Below, in pieces: positions 18,858 through 28,297 of a stretch of DNA of 64,000 bases. The stretch lies in the NCBI RefSeq assembly GCF_026735135.1, contig NZ_JAPQER010000002.1, forward strand, positions 248,001 to 312,000, in the 5' to 3' direction. This stretch comes from Clostridium aestuarii (GTDB taxonomy: Bacteria > Bacillota > Clostridia > Clostridiales > Clostridiaceae). The notes beneath the pieces are model-generated. The model had not been told where the DNA came from and did not search any database. It was given only the letters and a program-made list of their open reading frames with translations. A program made the position numbers and the translations under genes. Numbering within the stretch: the first letter of the stretch is position 1; each line of letters opens with the position of its first letter.

Positions 18858-20060
18858 ATGGAAGAAAAAAATTATAATATTGAAGATATAGAAAAACAGG
18901 ATGAAGATATAACTGAACAAAAAGATTATAGCTTCATAGAAAATACAAATGTAACTCAATATAAATCAGATTTGGCATTTAAGACTTTAATAGATGGTTT
19001 TAATGATCTATTATATGTAATACCTAAGTATCAAAGAAAATATATTTGGTCAAAGGAGCAAGTTGAAAATTTAGCTATTTCGCTTATAAGGGGGTTACCT
19101 ATACCGCCTATATATGTATATCGTAATGAAAAAAAACAAATGGAAATACTTGATGGACAGCAAAGAATACTAAGTTTATTTTTGTATTATAAAGGAAAAT
19201 ATATAAAGAATAGTACAAATACTCAAGTGGAATTACAAAGATTAATGTCTGATGATAGATTAAATAGAGCGGAAATAAGTTTTGAAAAGTTATTAGAAGA
19301 TCAATATCCTTTAAAAGATGTTACTTATGAGTTGAAATATAGGGAAGAGGATAAGGAAAAAGTTATTGATATAAGATATGATAAATTACCTAAAGAAATA
19401 AGAAGAACTGTAGATTTTACTACTATTTCTGTTATAGAAATAAAAGTTGATGCTGAAAATCAGAAGAATAGAATATTATATAAAGTTTTTCAAAACTTAA
19501 ATAGTGGTGGAACAGAACTTAAAAATCAAGAACTTAGAAATGGTGTATATCAATGCAAATTCTATGATATGTTACATGAAATTAATAACACTAATGAAAA
19601 GTGGAGAAAAATCTATGGAGAAAAACATAAACATAGTAGAGATGTTGAATTATTACTTAGATTTGCAGCAATACAGTATTATTTTAAGCTAGAATATGGT
19701 TTGATTAAATTACATAATTATGGAAATTCCTATCCTAAATTGCTGAATGATTTTTCAGATGAAGCTATACATTTTGATGATGTCACAGTAGATATGTACA
19801 AGAAAAATATAGAGAGATTTATAGATAAAATAGAAGTAGGGGATAGAATAGCTAACTTATTATTAGAAAGCTTATATCTTGCAAGTATTTATATAGATGG
19901 AAATTATACAATTGAAAATGATTTTTGTAAAACTATAGCAAATGATACGTCTTATGAACAATATATTTTAAGTTCTTCATCAAGTAAATCAAAGGTAAAA
20001 GGGAGATTGAATTATGTATACAAACAGTTATCAAACTATGTTAATGGAAATAAAAAATAA
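18858..20060 (+). CDS. DUF262 protein (GmrS/ParB-like), first gene of putative defence operon
   Basis: A 400-residue DUF262 protein. The two hallmark motifs are IPKYQRKYIWS at 55-65 and LDGQQR at 98-103, shared with GmrSD-type modification-dependent enzymes and with SspE, where this ParB-like fold binds or hydrolyses nucleotide. No DUF1524 HNH domain is fused at the C-terminus; instead an HNH protein is encoded two genes downstream. GTG codons upstream are possible starts, but AAGGTGG is spaced for the ATG at 18858. The last 47 bases overlap the ATPase gene, indicating coupled translation. Confidence 0.8.
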   Translation: MEEKNYNIEDIEKQDEDITEQKDYSFIENTNVTQYKSDLAFKTLIDGFNDLLYVIPKYQRKYIWSKEQVENLAISLIRGLPIPPIYVYRNEKKQMEILDGQQRILSLFLYYKGKYIKNSTNTQVELQRLMSDDRLNRAEISFEKLLEDQYPLKDVTYELKYREEDKEKVIDIRYDKLPKEIRRTVDFTTISVIEIKVDAENQKNRILYKVFQNLNSGGTELKNQELRNGVYQCKFYDMLHEINNTNEKWRKIYGEKHKHSRDVELLLRFAAIQYYFKLEYGLIKLHNYGNSYPKLLNDFSDEAIHFDDVTVDMYKKNIERFIDKIEVGDRIANLLLESLYLASIYIDGNYTIENDFCKTIANDTSYEQYILSSSSSKSKVKGRLNYVYKQLSNYVNGNKK

Positions 20061-20973
20061 AATATTAAATAAAGAACTTAAACATAGAAATACAATAATA
20101 GTTGGCGATAATTCAAGTGGAAAATCGGAGATTCTAAAGCAATTACTTGTAAAGCAAGAAAAGGGTTATTATTTTATAGATTCTGTTAATAGAAATTTTA
20201 ATTATGAAAAAGTTAGTATGGCAGATGACTTAGATCAAACATATAAGTCCGTAGTTAAATATAGATTAAATGAAAACAATTTTAACTTAGTGGATACTTT
20301 TGATTTATATAAAGCAGGTATTGGTGTTATAGAAAAGGTATATTTTAATTATCATGAAGAATTAAAAGTGATGCTGAAAAATTTTTTGGATATAGATTTT
20401 GAAATAACGCTTAAGAAGGACAAAATAATGGGAGAAAAAAAAGTCTTAGATATAAAAGATGGTATAGAAAATATATCAAGTGGATATCAAGCAATAATAA
20501 GGCTGTTTTTGGAATTGATTTACTTTGAAAATTCTCTAGGATCTAATATAATGAACCCAGTAGTAGTTATTGATGAAATAAACGAATTTTTATCAACAAA
20601 AAATGAAGGGAAAATTTTACCGTTTTTAATTAATACATTTCTTAATATGAATTTTGTTGTAACAACACATTCAGCAGATGTAGTAGCAAGTTCTATAGAT
20701 TGTAATATTATAGTTTTAACCGAAAATAATTATGAGTGTTTAGATGGAAATGATTTTTCAAGTATTACTGATGTAAGAGAGATATTTGAAAAAATCTACA
20801 ATTTAAGTAGTAGTAATGAAATAGAGGACATTGAAATAACTCTAAGAAATTTGTTGAATTCTAAAATTAGTGAAACATGGACAGAAATTGAAAAAGAACG
20901 ATTGGAAAATATTGATGAAACAATATTAACTAACTCTCAAAAACTTATATTAAATCAAATAAAGAGTTGGTGA
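20014..20973 (+). CDS. AAA/ABC-type ATPase (PtuA-like), second gene of operon
   Basis: A 319-residue soluble ATPase of the OLD/PtuA-like group. It has a Walker A GDNSSGKS (31-38), a signature-like ISSGYQ (154-159), a Walker B VVVIDEIN (183-190) and the switch histidine in TTHSADV (218-224). The order is that of SMC/ABC-like ATPases that partner HNH nucleases in Septu-type and retron defence. GGGAG lies nine bases before the ATG, inside the end of the DUF262 gene. It ends four bases before the HNH gene. Confidence 0.8.
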   Translation: MYTNSYQTMLMEIKNKILNKELKHRNTIIVGDNSSGKSEILKQLLVKQEKGYYFIDSVNRNFNYEKVSMADDLDQTYKSVVKYRLNENNFNLVDTFDLYKAGIGVIEKVYFNYHEELKVMLKNFLDIDFEITLKKDKIMGEKKVLDIKDGIENISSGYQAIIRLFLELIYFENSLGSNIMNPVVVIDEINEFLSTKNEGKILPFLINTFLNMNFVVTTHSADVVASSIDCNIIVLTENNYECLDGNDFSSITDVREIFEKIYNLSSSNEIEDIEITLRNLLNSKISETWTEIEKERLENIDETILTNSQKLILNQIKSW

Positions 20974-20977
20974 TATT

Positions 20978-21760
20978 ATGGGGAATAATATTTTTTTATT
21001 AGATATGCCAAATTTCAGTCCTCAATATAAGAAAGATATATTGTATTCATATAAAGGTAAGGGAAAAGATAATTTAAAGCAAGTTCTTACAGAAGCATCT
21101 AAGGGGCATTGTATGTATTGTTATACAAAGATTTTAATAGATAGAAAAAATTTGGGGGAGTTGGAACATTCTATAGAAAAATTTAATTGTGACAAGCTTA
21201 AAAATTGTCCTAGTAATATTGCTATAGCGTGTTCAAAGTGTAATGGATCATTTAAGAAAAAAGGAGAAAAAATCAGAGCATTAACAGTTGAAGAAGTGAA
21301 GGATTTTGAATTGATTTCAGAATGTGGAGTAACATGTATAGAGAGTTGTAGTAAATATAATGAAATCAGAAGAATTTACACAGAAAAAGAGGGCGGACAA
21401 ATAATATTACAGCCATTTGGAATTAAAAATAAAATTACAGGAAGGGATTATTTAATACAATATGATTTATTAAATCAGAAATTTATACCTAGTAATATAT
21501 ACCCTTATAATGATGAAGAAAAACAGTTTATACAAAAGCATATAAATAGATTTAATTTAAATGATTCTAAATATAGAACAAAAGAATTCTCTAAATTTCT
21601 CCAAGATGTAATTGAATATAAAGTAATTCCTAAAAAAAATAGGTATTGTAATTTAGTTGTAGATTTATTTATTGAAAAAATAAAGGGATTTTCTAAAGAA
21701 AAATCAATTAAACTATGTGAATTAATATATACCCAAATACTTATTAAAAGTAAAAATTAG
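20978..21760 (+). CDS. HNH endonuclease (PtuB-like), third gene of operon
   Basis: A 260-residue HNH nuclease. The zinc pairs C45-x-x-C48 and C85-x-x-C88 flank the catalytic ELEHSIEK (H64), N80 and N89, the arrangement in PtuB-like and retron-linked HNH proteins. It begins four bases after the ATPase stop, so the three genes form one unit. The C-terminal half (from about residue 130) carries no motif I recognise. A DNA-degrading effector governed by the ATPase is the likely role; the trigger is unknown. Confidence 0.8.
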   Translation: MGNNIFLLDMPNFSPQYKKDILYSYKGKGKDNLKQVLTEASKGHCMYCYTKILIDRKNLGELEHSIEKFNCDKLKNCPSNIAIACSKCNGSFKKKGEKIRALTVEEVKDFELISECGVTCIESCSKYNEIRRIYTEKEGGQIILQPFGIKNKITGRDYLIQYDLLNQKFIPSNIYPYNDEEKQFIQKHINRFNLNDSKYRTKEFSKFLQDVIEYKVIPKKNRYCNLVVDLFIEKIKGFSKEKSIKLCELIYTQILIKSKN

Positions 21761-21777
21761 AATAAAAAATATAAAGG

Positions 21778-21976
21778 TTTATATTGAGGTGGATGATAGA
21801 AAACGATTTATATATACTGAAGGAATGGCGAAAAACTTACGTTTAATAAGTGGGGTCAGAAGGTTACTGGATGGTCTAGTATTAGAATTTATGATTGGGT
21901 TCTAATCAAGGGTAATGACAAAACTTTGCATGAAATGAGGCAAGAGAAAATGTTATCTCTTGAAAATGAAATATAA
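21778..21976 (+). pseudogene. Decayed second copy of the PD-(D/E)XK/RAMA-like nuclease gene (C-terminal part)
   Basis: The sequence matches the end of the intact gene at 27293-28297 but has lost about 150 bases internally: it follows 27952-27999, then jumps to about 28145. The catalytic N-terminal part is absent. The match continues through the stop codon and the terminator hairpin, so the whole gene end was duplicated. Confidence 0.85.
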
Positions 21977-21993
21977 TAGTATTATATATAAGA

Positions 21994-22038
21994 GAAACCA
22001 GCAGGTGGGCTAATTTTAGTCCATCTGCTGGTTTCTTT
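21994..22038 (+). terminator. Intrinsic terminator (copy of that at 28312)
   Basis: Fifteen-base arms (21994-22008 and 22021-22035) with a T-rich tail, nearly identical to the terminator after the intact nuclease gene. From here to the methyltransferase start (22233) I see only AT-rich spacer. Confidence 0.85.
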
Positions 22039-22232
22039 GAAGTAAATTTGTTTAGTGGAAAATTAGAAAATTTAGTGTCAAATCTTTCACTAAACTTTAT
22101 TTTATAAACGGATTTTTTTGCTATAAATTTTTACAATAATTTCGTATTATTTATTAAAAGAGATAATATTTAAATTTTTTTCATATAGATAGAATAACAA
22201 AAAATCTTTTCGTTTAAAACGAGGTGAAATAT

Positions 22233-23501
22233 ATGGAATTACAGGAATTTGATTGGAGTGATATTATTTGGAAAACAAATAAAAAAAGATGGATAAATTC
22301 ATTACATGCTATGTGTTCATATTTAGCCATGTTTCCACCCTCTCTTCCAAATTATTTAATAAAGCAATTTTCACAACCTGGTGAAGTTGTATTTGATCCC
22401 TTTTCAGGAAGAGGGACTGCACCACTTGAAGCATGCTTAAATGGTAGGATTGGTATAGGAAATGATTTGAGTCCATTAGCTAGGATCTTGACTGGAGCTA
22501 AAGTAAATGTGCCGCAGTTGCAAAATGTTACAAGAAGAATTAATCAATTAGAGGATAACTACACGTATACAGATGTTTTAAATGTAGAGCCAAATATTAA
22601 AATGCTATATGATGAAGAAGTGACATTACCTCAGCTTGTATATCTAAAGAATAATTTAAAGATAAAAAATAAAGTTGATCAATTTATTATGGGTTCATTA
22701 TTAGGGATTATGCATGGAAAAATCAGAAAAGATGGGACATCAATGTATTTATCAATATCAATGCCAAATACTTTTTCTATGTCACCAAACTATATTAGAA
22801 ATTATATAGAAAAAAACAATATAAATAAGATAAAAAATGATGTATTTGAGGCGTTAAGGTATAAGGTTAATTTGTTATACAAAGAAAAATCTAATAATTA
22901 TGTAAAAGGTAAAGCATATGGATTTGATGCTATGAAGATTAATTATAATAGGCGTATTTTCAAAGAAAATTATATAGATTTGATAATAACTAGTCCTCCG
23001 TATCTACAGGTAATAAATTATGGTACATATAATTGGATAAGGCTATGGATGTTAAATAATATTTATGATTCTGAGGAAATTAATGAAAAATTAAAATCAA
23101 ATAAAGTATATACAATAAATAGAGAACTTAAGCTTAAAGATGAATTACGACTGAAAGAATATTTAGAATTTATGAAAGAAGTTATTTTAGGATGGGAAAG
23201 GATATTAAAAGAAGATGGAATGGCATTTGTGATTATAGGCGATGTTAGTAACTATAATAATAAGTACATTAAATTGGCAGAGGAAGTATGGAAATATGCA
23301 AAAAATTATACCAGTTTAAAGTTAATAGATATTATAGAAGATAAAATTGATACAAAAACAAAGGTAACAAAAATTTGGGGTAATAAAAAAAGAGGAGAAG
23401 CTACGAAAATAGATAGAATATTAATATTATCAAAAGGTAATGGTAGGATGCCTAATTATACAACTAATATAAGGGATCATTTTAGTTATTTTTATAAATA
23501 G
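22233..23501 (+). CDS. DNA methyltransferase (N4-cytosine or N6-adenine)
   Basis: A 422-residue amino-methyltransferase. The SAM-binding motif VFDPFSGRGT is at 53-62 and the catalytic TSPPYLQ at 253-259. Motif I precedes motif IV with about 190 residues between them, the reverse of the beta-class order usual for enzymes with a DPFSGSGT-type motif. The TSPPY form is commonest in N4-cytosine and some N6-adenine enzymes. No restriction endonuclease is fused or directly paired. GAGGTGA favours the ATG at 22233 over an upstream GTG. It may mark self DNA for the GHKL system or the RAMA-bearing nuclease downstream. Confidence 0.8.
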   Translation: MELQEFDWSDIIWKTNKKRWINSLHAMCSYLAMFPPSLPNYLIKQFSQPGEVVFDPFSGRGTAPLEACLNGRIGIGNDLSPLARILTGAKVNVPQLQNVTRRINQLEDNYTYTDVLNVEPNIKMLYDEEVTLPQLVYLKNNLKIKNKVDQFIMGSLLGIMHGKIRKDGTSMYLSISMPNTFSMSPNYIRNYIEKNNINKIKNDVFEALRYKVNLLYKEKSNNYVKGKAYGFDAMKINYNRRIFKENYIDLIITSPPYLQVINYGTYNWIRLWMLNNIYDSEEINEKLKSNKVYTINRELKLKDELRLKEYLEFMKEVILGWERILKEDGMAFVIIGDVSNYNNKYIKLAEEVWKYAKNYTSLKLIDIIEDKIDTKTKVTKIWGNKKRGEATKIDRILILSKGNGRMPNYTTNIRDHFSYFYK

Positions 23502-23763
23502 ATATATAAGTTGAGTTCTGGAGACTTTTTTTAGCTTTTTTATGTGTCAATTAAAACAAAGGCAATACAAACATAAAATATTATTTATATAAATAATATC
23601 AATATTGATATATAAATCATTGATAATGATTTAAAGTGAATACAATATCAATGATTTTGCTAAAAAAATAAATAAAAAAATTTAGAATTTCAATACAAAT
23701 TAATCACAAAATTGAAATTGCTGAGTACAATAGTATTAGATATCAATAAATTAGGAGTAAATA

Positions 23764-24162
23764 ATGAATATAGTTTGGTTTGACGCCAACAAAGGAATAC
23801 CTTCTGCTACAGTTGCCCAATATGGTATAAATTTAAACAATTCAGCAGCAGAATATCTGAAAAGTGCAGTGAAAATCAAATTGGGATATGAAGAAAAAAT
23901 GAAGCACATCTGTATACAATCCTGTGACAAAAACGATACAAGTGGATTTAATCTTCCACATATGGATGATAAAGTTAAGAATGCTAGAATTTCATGTAGA
24001 GAATTTATACGGTTACTCAGTATTAAGTTTGGGCTTGACACAACAATAAGTGATAAATATTACTGTTATTGGGATGAGGGAATTAAAGTTCTAGTGATTG
24101 ATCTAAATCAGAAAATACCTAAAAAGCAACTAATGAAAAAAATTAAAACTGAAGAAATATAA
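23764..24162 (+). CDS. Unknown 132-residue protein upstream of the GHKL ATPase
   Basis: I do not recognise a family. The product is a small mixed alpha/beta protein with a basic C-terminus (PKKQLMKKIKTEE) and no membrane segment. It has a good ribosome site (AGGAG). Its 55-base distance from the next gene and the same orientation suggest it is co-transcribed with the GHKL ATPase and forms part of the same system. A 262-base AT-rich gap separates it from the methyltransferase gene, so a separate promoter is likely. Confidence 0.6.
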   Translation: MNIVWFDANKGIPSATVAQYGINLNNSAAEYLKSAVKIKLGYEEKMKHICIQSCDKNDTSGFNLPHMDDKVKNARISCREFIRLLSIKFGLDTTISDKYYCYWDEGIKVLVIDLNQKIPKKQLMKKIKTEEI

Positions 24163-24217
24163 TGAAATGGTTGACAATTGAATATTTCAAGTAAGCAATT
24201 TAAGAGAAGGGAGATAG

Positions 24218-26494
24218 ATGAATAATTTATTTAATAAGCTCATTAATTCGATAAAAGCTAGTGATATTGTAACTCTAGTTGAATGTGAGTTAAAGAATAA
24301 AATTTCATGGAAATCAGTAGGGGGAGAAAATAAAAATAATTATCCAATAATAAATATAGGAAGTGATCCTGCGGCAGGGATTACTGAAAGAATTACAAAT
24401 GCAATTGATTCTGTAATTGAAAGAGCATATTTAGAACGACAAAGTAACGGTAAAGGAAAGATTTCAATTAATTCACCACGAGAAGCGTCAAAAAAGTTAT
24501 TCAATGTTAAAGATGGTCAATTAACCAATTTAAATGATAAAGAAATTCAAACCATAGCTAAAAATGTAATAGTAACTTTGAGAAATTCAGATGAAAAGAA
24601 AAAACCTACAATAGACATTAGAGATAAAGGAACTGGTATAAAAGCAATTGATTTTGAAGATAGCATTTTAAGTTTAAATGCTGGTAGAAAATTAAATAAG
24701 TTATATTTATCAGGTGCTTATGGCCAAGGTGGATCTACAGCATTAGCGTACTCTAAATATACTTTAATATTATCAAGAGCTGTTTCGAAGATAGAAAATC
24801 TAAATAAAGTTGCATATACGCTTGTTAGGTATAACCCCGGGGATATAAATAAAGATAAAATTGGTGTATATGAATTTATGGTAGATAAAATAACGGGTTA
24901 TCCATTAGAGATAGATATTCCACTTGATGAATTTGATTTTGGAACTTTGGTAAGACATATTGAAATGGACATAGGTAAGTATTCTTCAATCATGACTGCA
25001 CCAACGGGTTCTTTATGGTATCTAGTTCATAATTATCTTTTTAATACAGTATTACCTTTCAAAATTGAAGAACAACGCAATAATAAATCTAAGAATTCTA
25101 AAAGAAATATTTCAGGTAATTGTAGAAGGTTATCAAAAGGAAATGATATTGAATATCAAGGGGAAGCTTATAGAAACTTTAATAGTGGAAAGATTAAAAT
25201 AACTTGGTGGGTTATTAAGGATGAGAAAGAAAACTCAAAAAATATTATTAAAAATTACACATTACCATCTAAACCAATTATTATAACATATAATGGACAA
25301 AAACATGACGCTTTATCAAATAGTATTATTAAGAAGGATTTAAAGTTACCATATTTGGATGGATATTTGATTATTCATGTGAATTGTGATGAATTAGATA
25401 ATAAATCTAGAAGAGAATTATTTGTAACAACCAGAGAATCTGTAAGAGAATCAACAATTTTAGAAGAACTAGAACAATTAGTAATAAACACATTAAAAGA
25501 AGACGATAATCTCAAAGTATTAAATAATCAGAGAAAACAGAAATTTTTAACAAAAAGTAATACTGAGGTTATGAAAAAGTTGGGTAGTAGAATAGCTAAT
25601 AAGATTAAGACTACATTAAGTATTAGTTGTGATTCTACAAATCAAAATAGTAATATGGAAAACAATAATCCTACCACTAAGGATAAATATAATTCACCAA
25701 ATAATAAACCACATGGTGATAAACTTGTTCAATCACTTAAACCAATACCAACAAATAATCCACCTCAACTATTAAAAATTACATCACATAATAATAAAAA
25801 AATTTATGTAGGAGATGAATTTGCACTTCATTTTATAACAGATGCTGATCCTAAGTATTTTAAGAATAATAACAATTTTAATATAACAATATCTTCTCAA
25901 AATACGATTTTTACAACTGGAAAAACTAAAATGAAACAAGGTCATGGAGTTATTTTCTTTAAAGTTAATAGCAATTTAAAGATAGGAGATATTATTAATA
26001 TTAGGTTTGATTTAAAAGTAAAACAAACACAATTATCAGATGATATTAATGTAGTTGTTACACAAAAAGTAAAGAATAATTCTAAAAATAGTGTTATTCC
26101 TAAAATTGAACCGATACCAGTTGAAAAAAGTCATCCATATTGGATTCGAAATGGATGGGATGAAAATTCAGTTGCTAAGGTTGAAAGGTCTGAACAAGAA
26201 ATAACAGTATATATATCAATTGACAATATAAATATAAGTCGAATAATAAATAAGCAATTTAAAAGTGGTAAAGCTGCTGTAGAAGCAATACAGAATTTCT
26301 ACTTAGAGCATATTTGTTATCATGCAGTATTATTAGAATTAGATTATGAAAAGGAACAGAAAATTGATGATACAGAAGTAATTGAGCAATTTAAAGTTAA
26401 AGAATTAAGAAGAGAAAGTAAAACGATATGTGGAATCATTGAAGATATATATAAGATATTTAAAGTTGAAGCGGCAGCAACGACTGATAATTAA
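24218..26494 (+). CDS. GHKL-fold ATPase (HSP90/MORC/MutL-like N-terminus)
   Basis: A 758-residue protein with an N-terminal GHKL ATP-binding domain: the N box E57..N61 in ITERITNAID, the G1 motif DKGTG at 136-140, and the glycine-rich lid GAYGQGGST at 166-174. The middle resembles the transducer half of such ATPases; a Ser/Asn/Pro-rich linker spans about 470-525, then a beta-rich region and a helical C-terminus. GHKL proteins act as ATP-gated clamps on DNA and recur in prokaryotic defence genes. GGGAGAT precedes the ATG. Specific function is not assignable. Confidence 0.75.
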   Translation: MNNLFNKLINSIKASDIVTLVECELKNKISWKSVGGENKNNYPIINIGSDPAAGITERITNAIDSVIERAYLERQSNGKGKISINSPREASKKLFNVKDGQLTNLNDKEIQTIAKNVIVTLRNSDEKKKPTIDIRDKGTGIKAIDFEDSILSLNAGRKLNKLYLSGAYGQGGSTALAYSKYTLILSRAVSKIENLNKVAYTLVRYNPGDINKDKIGVYEFMVDKITGYPLEIDIPLDEFDFGTLVRHIEMDIGKYSSIMTAPTGSLWYLVHNYLFNTVLPFKIEEQRNNKSKNSKRNISGNCRRLSKGNDIEYQGEAYRNFNSGKIKITWWVIKDEKENSKNIIKNYTLPSKPIIITYNGQKHDALSNSIIKKDLKLPYLDGYLIIHVNCDELDNKSRRELFVTTRESVRESTILEELEQLVINTLKEDDNLKVLNNQRKQKFLTKSNTEVMKKLGSRIANKIKTTLSISCDSTNQNSNMENNNPTTKDKYNSPNNKPHGDKLVQSLKPIPTNNPPQLLKITSHNNKKIYVGDEFALHFITDADPKYFKNNNNFNITISSQNTIFTTGKTKMKQGHGVIFFKVNSNLKIGDIINIRFDLKVKQTQLSDDINVVVTQKVKNNSKNSVIPKIEPIPVEKSHPYWIRNGWDENSVAKVERSEQEITVYISIDNINISRIINKQFKSGKAAVEAIQNFYLEHICYHAVLLELDYEKEQKIDDTEVIEQFKVKELRRESKTICGIIEDIYKIFKVEAAATTDN

Positions 26495-26787
26495 TATGTT
26501 TTTATTGAATTAAATTTTTGAATATTTTACAGAAAGATTATATTGATTGGTTATAAACTAAAATTTTTTATCAATTTCATAGGTAGAATCAGATTTTGTA
26601 CTCTATATATCTGGAGCGTGTAATTTACAATGATATATGTATTGCTTTATAGTTTTCTAATTTATATTGAGTTGAATAAGGAAAAAATTTATTAGTATTT
26701 TTTAAAGTAAGGTTCAAATAATAAAAATAAGTTTTTATTGTAACAATAATTTTTAAACTAAAAGTGGAACTGATGCGACGTACAAAA
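26495..26787. other. Gene-free AT-rich spacer
   Basis: About 290 bases between the GHKL gene and the IS66-like end. No open frame with a ribosome site and no clear hairpin was seen. Confidence 0.5.
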
Positions 26788-27125
26788 GTAAGCGTAAAAA
26801 AATTACTGCCTATAATTTGGGAATTAATTAAAGTAAAATAGCAGGTAATGAAGTAAAAGGAGGAACTGCTATGCAAAATGAAAAAAAAGATATAAACTGG
26901 AATGAAATAATGGAGAAATTCTCAACACACAAAGGAAAAATAGTAGATTTTTGCAGAGATCATAATATAAAACCACAGCAGTTATATAGACAAAGAAAAA
27001 AATCAGAAAAAACATCTACTCAAACTTTTCATACCATTGATATGTCAAAGACTGTAGATAGCAAGGTGCACCCAAGGGTGCGCCAAGAACCCCTGGGGTG
27101 TAAAAAATGGGAATTATATTATTAG
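26788..27125 (+). mobile_element. IS66-family remnant: left end and truncated tnpA-like gene
   Basis: GTAAGCG at 26788 resembles an IS66 terminal inverted repeat. It is followed at 26871 by a frame with a very strong ribosome site (AAAGGAGG) encoding an 84-residue protein like the IS66 accessory protein TnpA (helix-turn-helix: IVDFCRDHNIKPQQLYRQRKK). The end of the protein (from about residue 62) loses family resemblance where a GC-rich patch (27061-27100) begins. No tnpB or tnpC and no right end were seen. It lies between the GHKL and nuclease genes. Confidence 0.55.
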
Positions 27126-27292
27126 AAATAGTGCAAGATGTTTACTCATCTAGCACTTTAATTTATATCAAAATTATAAAGAAAACACCATGAAAATCTA
27201 GAATAATATACTTTAGATTATAATATAACGTTATGGAAATATTTCCAAAGGTTATAATGTTAAATATAAAAAACAATTAGGTGGTAAATTAT

Positions 27293-28297
27293 ATGTTAAT
27301 TCCAGTAAAAATAAAAAATTCTATAGAAATTGAAGATATTGAAATAGAAAACACAAACTTTAAATCTTTAAACTTAAGAGAAGAACATATAGAAGAGTTT
27401 TTAAGAAAGAACATAGAAGTTATATTTCAAGATGAAACTTTACTTGTGGTTGGAAAGCAAGTTGTAAATAAAGAAAACGGAAGAAGTGATTTAACAGCAG
27501 TAGACGAAAATGGTAACCTTGTACTTATTGAGATTAAAAGAGAGGTTGAAGATATAAGGCAAAGGAAAGAGGCTTTTGAATTTCAAGCTATAAGATATGC
27601 TGCAAGTTATGCAAAAGTAAAAACTCCTGATGATCTGGTTGATAAAATATTTGCTTCATACATTGAAAAATATAAAGATGAATTTGAACTTGGTGATCTA
27701 ACTGCTTATGAAAAAGCATCAAGGATTTTAAATGATTTTCTTGAAAAGAATAGTGCAATAAAAACTTTTAATTCAAAACAAAGAATAATATTCATAGCAT
27801 CATCTTTTGATAAGCAAACATTATCAGTGGTAGCTTGGCTTATAGCTAATGATGTTGATATTAGTTGTTTTGAATTAAGTCCAATGAAAATAGAAGATAG
27901 TTATTTTATAGACATTAATAGAATATTACCTCCACCAGCTTTAGAAGATTTTTATGTTGAAGTAGATGATAAAAAACGATCTACATATACAACTAAAAGG
28001 AATACACCTATTACTAGAACCACACTTCCTGGTATGGATAAGTTATTTGAGTGGGGAATTATTAAAAGTGGAGATGCTGTAGTAATTAAGAACAGAGATA
28101 ATTCAGAAGCTACAGTTATTGATGCTAAATATGTTGACTTCAATGGTGAAAAACTTACATTTAATAAATGGGGGCAAAAGGTTACTGGATGGTCTAGTAT
28201 TAGAATTTATGATTGGGTTCTAATTAAGGGTAATGATAAAACTCTACATGAAATGAGGCAAGAGAAAATGCTATCTCTTGAAAATGAAATAGAATAG
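27293..28297 (+). CDS. PD-(D/E)XK nuclease with RAMA-like C-terminal domain
   Basis: A 334-residue nuclease of the NucS-C/DUF91-like group. The catalytic pattern is D66 in GRSDLTAV, then E80 and K82 in VLIEIKRE, preceded by a helical EEHIEEFLRKN region. The last 90 residues (GIIKSGDAVVI to GWSSIRIYDWVL and LHEMRQEK) resemble RAMA domains, found in enzymes that act on modified DNA. A nuclease reading a methyl mark would fit the upstream methyltransferase; that link is inferred. AGGTGG sets the ATG at 27293 rather than the GTG at 27281. A decayed copy lies at 21.8 kb. Confidence 0.7.
   Translation: MLIPVKIKNSIEIEDIEIENTNFKSLNLREEHIEEFLRKNIEVIFQDETLLVVGKQVVNKENGRSDLTAVDENGNLVLIEIKREVEDIRQRKEAFEFQAIRYAASYAKVKTPDDLVDKIFASYIEKYKDEFELGDLTAYEKASRILNDFLEKNSAIKTFNSKQRIIFIASSFDKQTLSVVAWLIANDVDISCFELSPMKIEDSYFIDINRILPPPALEDFYVEVDDKKRSTYTTKRNTPITRTTLPGMDKLFEWGIIKSGDAVVIKNRDNSEATVIDAKYVDFNGEKLTFNKWGQKVTGWSSIRIYDWVLIKGNDKTLHEMRQEKMLSLENEIE

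Noticed and set aside
22233-28297. Classical restriction-modification system
   Set aside because: The methyltransferase has no adjacent dedicated endonuclease, and the RAMA-type nuclease is separated by three other units.
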